Assembly (NCBI GenBank): GCA_039916225.1
Contig: JBDSLU010000365.1
Span: forward strand, 1-10,247
Origin: JBDSLU01 sp039916225
Lineage (GTDB): Bacteria; Acidobacteriota; Vicinamibacteria; Vicinamibacterales; Vicinamibacteraceae
Length of the DNA stretch: 10,247 nucleotides
Direction: 5' to 3'
Under the pieces are notes generated by a model that saw nothing but the letters and a program-made list of their open reading frames with translations, made no database searches and was not told the origin of the DNA. Both the position numbers and the translations under genes were made by a program. This document shows, in pieces, positions 6,477 to 10,247 of this stretch; positions within the stretch are counted from its first letter, which is position 1; each line of letters opens with the position of its first letter.

Positions 6477-6508
6477 CCCTCCTGCAACGATCCCCTCCTG
6501 CAACGATC
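6477..6508 (-). repeat. Perfect 16-bp tandem duplication that doubles the VOC gene Shine-Dalgarno sequence
   Basis: The unit CCCTCCTGCAACGATC (+ strand) occurs at 6477-6492 and again, without a gap or mismatch, at 6493-6508. On the coding strand each copy reads GATCGTTGCAGGAGGG and so carries AGGAGG. The copy next to the gene (6478-6483) is 7 nt from the ATG at 6470 and is the working ribosome binding site. The second AGGAGG sits 16 nt farther upstream and has no start codon at suitable distance. Confidence 0.9.
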
Positions 6509-6528
6509 AGCGAGAATAGCACCGCCGC

Positions 6529-6540
6529 CGTCACGTGACG
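6529..6540. promoter_or_regulatory. 12-bp perfect palindrome CGTCACGTGACG, possible operator
   Basis: The sequence is identical to its reverse complement and lies 59 bp upstream of the VOC start, 4 bp outside the end of the M23 peptidase gene. A weak -10-like TATTCT (6518-6513 on the - strand) lies between it and the gene, without a convincing -35. A dimeric regulator could bind here, but no regulator gene is nearby. Confidence 0.4.
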
Positions 6541-6544
6541 CAGG

Positions 6545-7504
6545 TCATGGCCGTCTTGGGCCAAGCACCGCGAGCACCGCGGCCGGGTCGACACGGGTGC
6601 CGCCCAGGCGCACCGACCAATGCAGGTGCGGCCCGGTGACGCGGCCCGTCGCGCCGACGGTGCCGAGGCGCGCGCCGCTCGCCACGGTGTCGCCCTCGCG
6701 GACCAGCGTCCGCGTCATGTGGGCGAGGATCGAGTAGAGGCCCTGGCCGTGGTCGATCACCACGGTGTTCCCGGTCCAGTAGAGGGGGCCGACCACCACC
6801 ACCCGGCCCGCGGCCGGCGCACGGATGATGGCGCCGGCCGGGCTGGCGAAATCCATCCCGCCGTGCCGCTCGCGCGGCACGCCGTTGAAAATCGAGCGGC
6901 TGCCGAACGGCGAGCTGCGGCGATGCGGTACCGGCGCGACGAACACGCCGGGGGCCAGGTCCGAGTGCCCGTCGTAGATCGCCTGCAGCCGCTGCCGCTC
7001 GCGCTCGATGCGCGGCCGCTCCGACTCCGGCGGATCGACGAACTTCGGCGGCACGGTGAGCCGACGATCGGCGAAATTTGCCGCCGCCACGGTCAGGTTG
7101 AGCACTTTCGCGATCGGTGCGCCCGACGCGCGGGCGCCGAGCACGGTGAGGACGAGCGGCCCCGGCACTTGCTCGGCGTCGAGACCGGCGAGCACGCGCC
7201 ACCCGCCCGAGGGCAGCTTCCACGCGTGGAGCGGCCGATCGCCGAGCGTGACAGCCACGGACGTCAGCCGCTCGGCCGTCTGGACGCGGATGTCGAGGAC
7301 TTCCCCCGGCCGCACGGCGCGGCTGCGGACGTCGACGGTGAGCGCTTCGGCAGCCGACGTGGGCGGCTTCGGGGAGCCCGGTCGAGCGGCCGGTTGCTGC
7401 GCCGGTCGGGCCGCTGGTCGAGCGGCCGGCGTCGCCGGTTGCGCCGACGCGAGGGCCGACAACGTCAGCGGCAGCACGAGTGCGATCAGGACCGCGATCC
7501 GCAT
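6545..7504 (-). CDS. Secreted M23-family (LytM-type) zinc metallopeptidase
   Basis: This 319-residue protein starts with a signal peptide (about 1-21, hydrophobic core VLIALVLPLTLSAL, likely cut after ASA). An Ala/Pro/Gln/Arg-rich linker follows (22-50), then a beta-rich domain of about 100 residues and a LytM endopeptidase domain (about 185-310). Zinc ligands are H214 and D218 (HGGMD) and H295 (HLHW). H262 (ILAHM) and H293 are the catalytic histidines, in the same spacing as S. aureus LytM. All are present, so it is likely active rather than an EnvC-like activator. It would cut peptidoglycan cross-bridges or peptides in the periplasm. ATG 7504 has only a weak purine-rich GGGCGAGA upstream, but the signal peptide supports the start. 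It lies 37 bp after the ADOP permease, so the two may share a transcript. Confidence 0.92.
   Translation of the reverse strand: MRIAVLIALVLPLTLSALASAQPATPAARPAARPAQQPAARPGSPKPPTSAAEALTVDVRSRAVRPGEVLDIRVQTAERLTSVAVTLGDRPLHAWKLPSGGWRVLAGLDAEQVPGPLVLTVLGARASGAPIAKVLNLTVAAANFADRRLTVPPKFVDPPESERPRIERERQRLQAIYDGHSDLAPGVFVAPVPHRRSSPFGSRSIFNGVPRERHGGMDFASPAGAIIRAPAAGRVVVVGPLYWTGNTVVIDHGQGLYSILAHMTRTLVREGDTVASGARLGTVGATGRVTGPHLHWSVRLGGTRVDPAAVLAVLGPRRP
7380..7429. repeat. In-frame direct repeat in the M23 Ala/Pro linker
   Basis: GGTCGAGCGGCCGG occurs at 7380-7393 and 7416-7429, 36 bp apart, which keeps the reading frame. It encodes part of the repeated AARP segments after the signal peptide. It suggests the linker grows and shrinks by slippage or recombination; such flexible linkers are common in exported peptidases. 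Confidence 0.7.
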
Positions 7505-7524
7505 CGGATCGATTCTCGCCCATG

Positions 7525-7538
7525 CCGGCGTCGGCCGG
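7525..7538 (-). terminator. Weak hairpin between the ADOP permease and M23 genes
   Basis: CCGGC (7525-7529) pairs with GCCGG (7534-7538) around a 4-nt loop, 3-16 bp after the permease stop codon on the - strand. There is no T-run, and the stem is short. It may reduce read-through, but chance is a fair alternative. Confidence 0.2.
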
Positions 7539-7541
7539 GCG

Positions 7542-9977
7542 CTAATCCTGCGCCAGCGCGGCCCTGGGATCGCTGGATGCGGCGCGGCGCGCCGGTACGA
7601 GGCAGGCGACGAGCGCGACGGCGAGGAGTGCCGCGGCGGCGCCGGCGAACGACGGCACGTCGGTCGGCTCGACCCCGAACAGCAGCGAGCGCATCAGCCA
7701 GGCGGCGCCAAGCGACAGGACGATTCCGATGGCGAGTCCGGCCAACGTTGCCGCCAGGCCCTGCCGCAGGACGAGGCCGAGCAGGTCGCGCCGGCCCGCG
7801 CCGAGCGCCGCCCTGATGCCGAGCTCGCGCCGGCGCAGCGTCACCGTGTACGACAGCACGCCGTAGAGGCCGATCGCCGCCAGCGCCAGCGCCAGGCTGG
7901 CGAAGAGGCCGATGACGATGGCGAAGAAGCGCGGCGCGGCGATGGTCGTGGAGACGCGACCGGCGAGGGTGCCGATGGCGTGGACGGCGGCGCCGCGATC
8001 CTCGCTGCGCACGATGTCGCGCAGTGCCGGCACGATGCGCAGCGGGTCGTCACGGGTCCGGACGACCAGCTCGATGCTGCCGCGGAGCGGCCGGCCCGGA
8101 CCGGTGAGCCGGTAGATCTCGGCGCGGGGCTCGGAGCGCGGGCCGTTGGGGCGAATGTCGCGCAGCACGCCGGCGATGATCGACGCCGGCGCCTCGCCGG
8201 TGTCGACCGCGACGGGAAAAGCGCGGCCGGCGACTGGGCGGCCGTCGCGCAGGTAGCGATTCACGAACGTCTCGTTGACCAGCACCGGCCCGCCGCGGAC
8301 GGGATCGCCGCTGGTGAACGTCCGGCCGGCGACGACGCGGAACTGCAGCGCTTCGGTGAAACCGGGCGTGACGAGGTGCGACTCCACCTCCGCCGTCGTC
8401 CCGGCCGCGCCACCCGGTACGTCGAACGCGGCGAGCGCGATGCCGTCGCCGAACGGCGCCATGTTGCCGGCTCCGGCATCGACGACGCCAGGCAGCGCGC
8501 GTAGGCGCCGCAGCACGCCCTCGACCAGGGCCACGCGTCGGGCGCCCGCGTCGGGCGAGTCCGCCGGCCCGCCGATCTCGAGCCGGGCCGACAGCACGTT
8601 GCTGGCGTCGTAGCCCGCATCGACGTGCTGCAGGCGATCGACGGTTCGGACGAGCAGCAGGGCGCCGGCCACCAGCACCAGCGCCAGCGCGGCTTCCACC
8701 ACCAGCAGGCTGGTGCGCAGGCGCGCGCTGGTCTCGCCAGCCGATCGGCCATCGTCGTCCTTCATCGCCAGCGACAGGTGCGCGCGGCTGCTCCGCCACG
8801 CCGGCAGCAGGCCGGCCAGCAGCACCGTCAGCACGGCGGCGCCGCCGCTCGCCGCCAGCACGCGGGTGGTGATGGAGATGCTGTCGAGACGCGGAAAGTC
8901 GGCGGGGGCCACCAATGGCAGCGCGTCGAGGACGAGGGTGGCGAGCAGCCACGCCGCGGCCAGGCCGGCTGCGGCGAGCAGGGCGTGCTCGACCAGCATG
9001 AGGCGCAGCAACTGCCCCCGGCTGGCTCCCATCGCGGCGCGAACGGCGAGTTCACGGCGTCGCGCAACACCGGCCGCGAGCAGGAGATTGGCGACATTGG
9101 CGCAGGCGACGAGCAGGAGCAGCAGCACGCCGCCCGCGACCGCGAGGAGCGCCGGCTTCACCGACGCCACCGCCTCATCGAGCATTCGGTCGACCCGTAC
9201 TTCCATCGGACCGCCCTTGCCGAAGAGAAGATCGTCGACCATCGACCGCGGGACGCCGCGGGCCGCGGCCGTGCCCTCGGCTACCGCCTGTTGAATCGAG
9301 GCGCCCGGCCGGAGCCGTGCGATCGCTGGGCTGACCCGGACCTGCGGCCGCGCCGGATCGGGCACGACGCGGACGTCTGGAGTCCACAGCCGCGTCTCGA
9401 CACGCGGGAAAGCGAACCCGGGTGGGGCCACGCCCACGACCTCGTAGTCGCGATTGTCCAGGCGGATGCGCTGGCCGATGGCATCGTCGCGGCCACCGAA
9501 GCGCTCCATCCAGAGGCCGTGGCTGAGGATGACGACAGCGTCCTGGCCGGCGATTTCGTCGACCGGACCAAAGAAGCGTCCGCGGAACGGCTGGACGCGC
9601 AGGATCGGCATCACGCCGGCGCTGAGCCGCCCGCCGGCCATACGGTCCGCGCCGGTCGGCGACGTCCACAGGAAGCCGCGCGTGCCGTAGGCGGCAGGGC
9701 CTTCGACGACGCGCGACCCCTGCCAGGCCTCCACGGTGGCCGCACTGACGATTCCCCCGATTCGTCTGGTCACGCCCGGACGGTGTTCGGAGACGAGCAG
9801 CAGCTGTTCGGAGTCGGGATAGGGCAGGGGCCGGAGCAGCACGCCGTCGAGGACCGCGATCAGGGCGGTCGTGAGGCCCAGGCCGAGGGCGAGCGTCAGA
9901 AACGCCGCCGCCGTGCTCGATCCGCCCCGTCGGAGGGATCTGAGCGCCTGACGAAGCTCGGACTGGAGCGGAATCAT
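7542..9977 (-). CDS. ADOP-family duplicated orphan ABC permease (MacB/FtsX-like)
   Basis: This 811-residue protein has two copies of the MacB permease layout. Copy one has a membrane helix at about 20-45 followed by ALIAVLDGVLLRPLPYPD, a MacB-type periplasmic domain to about 265, and an FtsX domain to about 405 with RRRELAVRAAMGASR near 303. Copy two has a helix at about 420-446, a second periplasmic domain, and a C-terminal FtsX domain (about 673-806) with RRRELGIRAALGAGRR and the closing PARRAASSDPRAAL. This is the 'acidobacterial duplicated orphan permease' form, expanded in Acidobacteria and usually without its own ATPase; none is present here. The substrate is unknown. The start is ATG 9977, which gives the family's usual N-terminus (QALRSLRRG). 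A TTG at 9995 would add 6 residues. The ribosome binding site is weak and may be masked by a hairpin (9980-10021). The M23 peptidase gene follows after 37 bp. Confidence 0.92.
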   Translation of the reverse strand: MIPLQSELRQALRSLRRGGSSTAAAFLTLALGLGLTTALIAVLDGVLLRPLPYPDSEQLLLVSEHRPGVTRRIGGIVSAATVEAWQGSRVVEGPAAYGTRGFLWTSPTGADRMAGGRLSAGVMPILRVQPFRGRFFGPVDEIAGQDAVVILSHGLWMERFGGRDDAIGQRIRLDNRDYEVVGVAPPGFAFPRVETRLWTPDVRVVPDPARPQVRVSPAIARLRPGASIQQAVAEGTAAARGVPRSMVDDLLFGKGGPMEVRVDRMLDEAVASVKPALLAVAGGVLLLLLVACANVANLLLAAGVARRRELAVRAAMGASRGQLLRLMLVEHALLAAAGLAAAWLLATLVLDALPLVAPADFPRLDSISITTRVLAASGGAAVLTVLLAGLLPAWRSSRAHLSLAMKDDDGRSAGETSARLRTSLLVVEAALALVLVAGALLLVRTVDRLQHVDAGYDASNVLSARLEIGGPADSPDAGARRVALVEGVLRRLRALPGVVDAGAGNMAPFGDGIALAAFDVPGGAAGTTAEVESHLVTPGFTEALQFRVVAGRTFTSGDPVRGGPVLVNETFVNRYLRDGRPVAGRAFPVAVDTGEAPASIIAGVLRDIRPNGPRSEPRAEIYRLTGPGRPLRGSIELVVRTRDDPLRIVPALRDIVRSEDRGAAVHAIGTLAGRVSTTIAAPRFFAIVIGLFASLALALAAIGLYGVLSYTVTLRRRELGIRAALGAGRRDLLGLVLRQGLAATLAGLAIGIVLSLGAAWLMRSLLFGVEPTDVPSFAGAAAALLAVALVACLVPARRAASSDPRAALAQD

Positions 9978-9979
9978 GG

Positions 9980-10021
9980 GCAGCTCGATTCGCAAGAGAC
10001 GTGCCCGAGTCGTCGAGCTGC
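9980..10021 (-). promoter_or_regulatory. 9-bp inverted repeat in the ADOP leader next to the start codon
   Basis: GCAGCTCGA (9980-9988) and TCGAGCTGC (10013-10021) are exact reverse complements 24 nt apart. The first arm ends 2 nt before the ATG on the - strand and includes the only GAG that could act as a Shine-Dalgarno sequence. If the leader is transcribed this far, the stem could hide the ribosome binding site. The rest of 9978-10096 shows no gene and no confident - strand promoter. Confidence 0.4.
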
Positions 10022-10096
10022 ACGGCTCGGTTCAGAGAGCGATGGTCTCAGGCGTTCAGGGCCAGCCGTTGAGAATCCGTCAGCATGGACGAGGCA

Positions 10097-10125
10097 TTGA
10101 CGCTGCGCGCGTCGGCTGCTATAGT
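10097..10125 (+). promoter_or_regulatory. Sigma70-type promoter for the initiator tRNA (TTGACG-N17-TATAGT)
   Basis: TTGACG at 10097-10102 and TATAGT at 10120-10125 are each one base from consensus and are separated by exactly 17 bp. Transcription would begin near 10132, giving about a 39-nt leader before tRNA-fMet. GACGC (10099-10103) and GCGTC (10109-10113) form a short dyad over the -35/spacer. Confidence 0.8.
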
Positions 10126-10140
10126 TCATCTTCTGCACTG

Positions 10141-10163
10141 GCTGTGGGCGCTCGCCACACAGC
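10141..10163 (+). other. Hairpin in the tRNA-fMet precursor leader
   Basis: GCTGTG (10141-10146) pairs with CACAGC (10158-10163), and GGC (10147-10149) with GCC (10154-10156), leaving one bulged A at 10157 and a 4-nt loop. It ends 7 nt before the mature tRNA 5' end at 10171, so it would lie in the precursor just before the RNase P cut. Possible roles are leader folding or guarding correct tRNA folding. Confidence 0.5.
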
Positions 10164-10170
10164 AACCTGT

Positions 10171-10247
<77 letters not shown>

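Noticed and set aside
6471..6503. Upstream TTG start extending the VOC protein by 11 residues
   Set aside because: The extra residues are encoded by the tandem duplication and its SD sequence; ATG 6470 has AGGAGG at 7 nt.
7008..8504. 498-codon + strand open frame over the M23 and ADOP genes
   Set aside because: The - strand reading has signal peptide, zinc motifs and FtsX signatures; the + strand reading has none and is Arg/Gly/Ala rich.
9978..9995. Upstream TTG start extending the ADOP permease by 6 residues
   Set aside because: No ribosome binding site, and ATG 9977 gives the usual family N-terminus.
8625..10100. 491-codon + strand open frame over the ADOP gene
   Set aside because: It is a shadow of the permease gene with no domain, and it ends in the tRNA upstream region without a plausible ribosome binding site.

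Overview
This is a GC-rich bacterial chromosome segment. It most likely comes from an acidobacterium, possibly of the Vicinamibacteria type. The main clue is an 811-residue orphan permease with two MacB/FtsX halves, the 'acidobacterial duplicated orphan permease' (ADOP) type. A ferredoxin-dependent 2-oxoglutarate oxidoreductase next to succinyl-CoA synthetase and strongly G/C-biased third codon positions fit this. The assignment is inferred from gene families, not from a database search.

Left half, + strand (1-5885): central carbon and nucleotide metabolism. It runs from the 3' end of sucC through sucD, a 178-bp gap (perfect hairpin, then the window's clearest A+T-rich promoter-like patch), a fused gamma-alpha korA, korB, ndk, a small DUF2905 membrane protein and dcd, to a small GlsB/YeaQ/YmgE-type membrane protein with its own very strong ribosome binding site. 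KorAB would make succinyl-CoA from 2-oxoglutarate, SucCD would turn it into succinate plus a nucleoside triphosphate, and Ndk would spread that phosphate among nucleotide pools. Dcd draws on dCTP for dTTP synthesis. Most genes are 9-50 bp apart, consistent with one or two operons.

Right half, - strand (5898-9977): read in the order of transcription, an ADOP permease, a secreted M23 (LytM-type) zinc peptidase and a VOC-fold metalloprotein. The peptidase-VOC gap holds a 12-bp perfect palindrome and a perfect 16-bp tandem duplication that doubles the Shine-Dalgarno sequence. The + and - blocks converge with only 12 bp between stop codons, and a 12-bp-stem inverted repeat lies just inside the VOC gene.

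Right edge (10097-10247): an initiator tRNA-fMet(CAT) with encoded CCA, preceded by a near-consensus sigma70-type promoter with a 17-bp spacer. Its leader can form a hairpin.

No gap without a gene exceeds 200 bp. I see no mobile element, CRISPR array, phage gene or defence system, and no convincing new multi-gene system. The observations worth following up are small regulatory or sequence-architecture features and the clustering of kor, suc and ndk.
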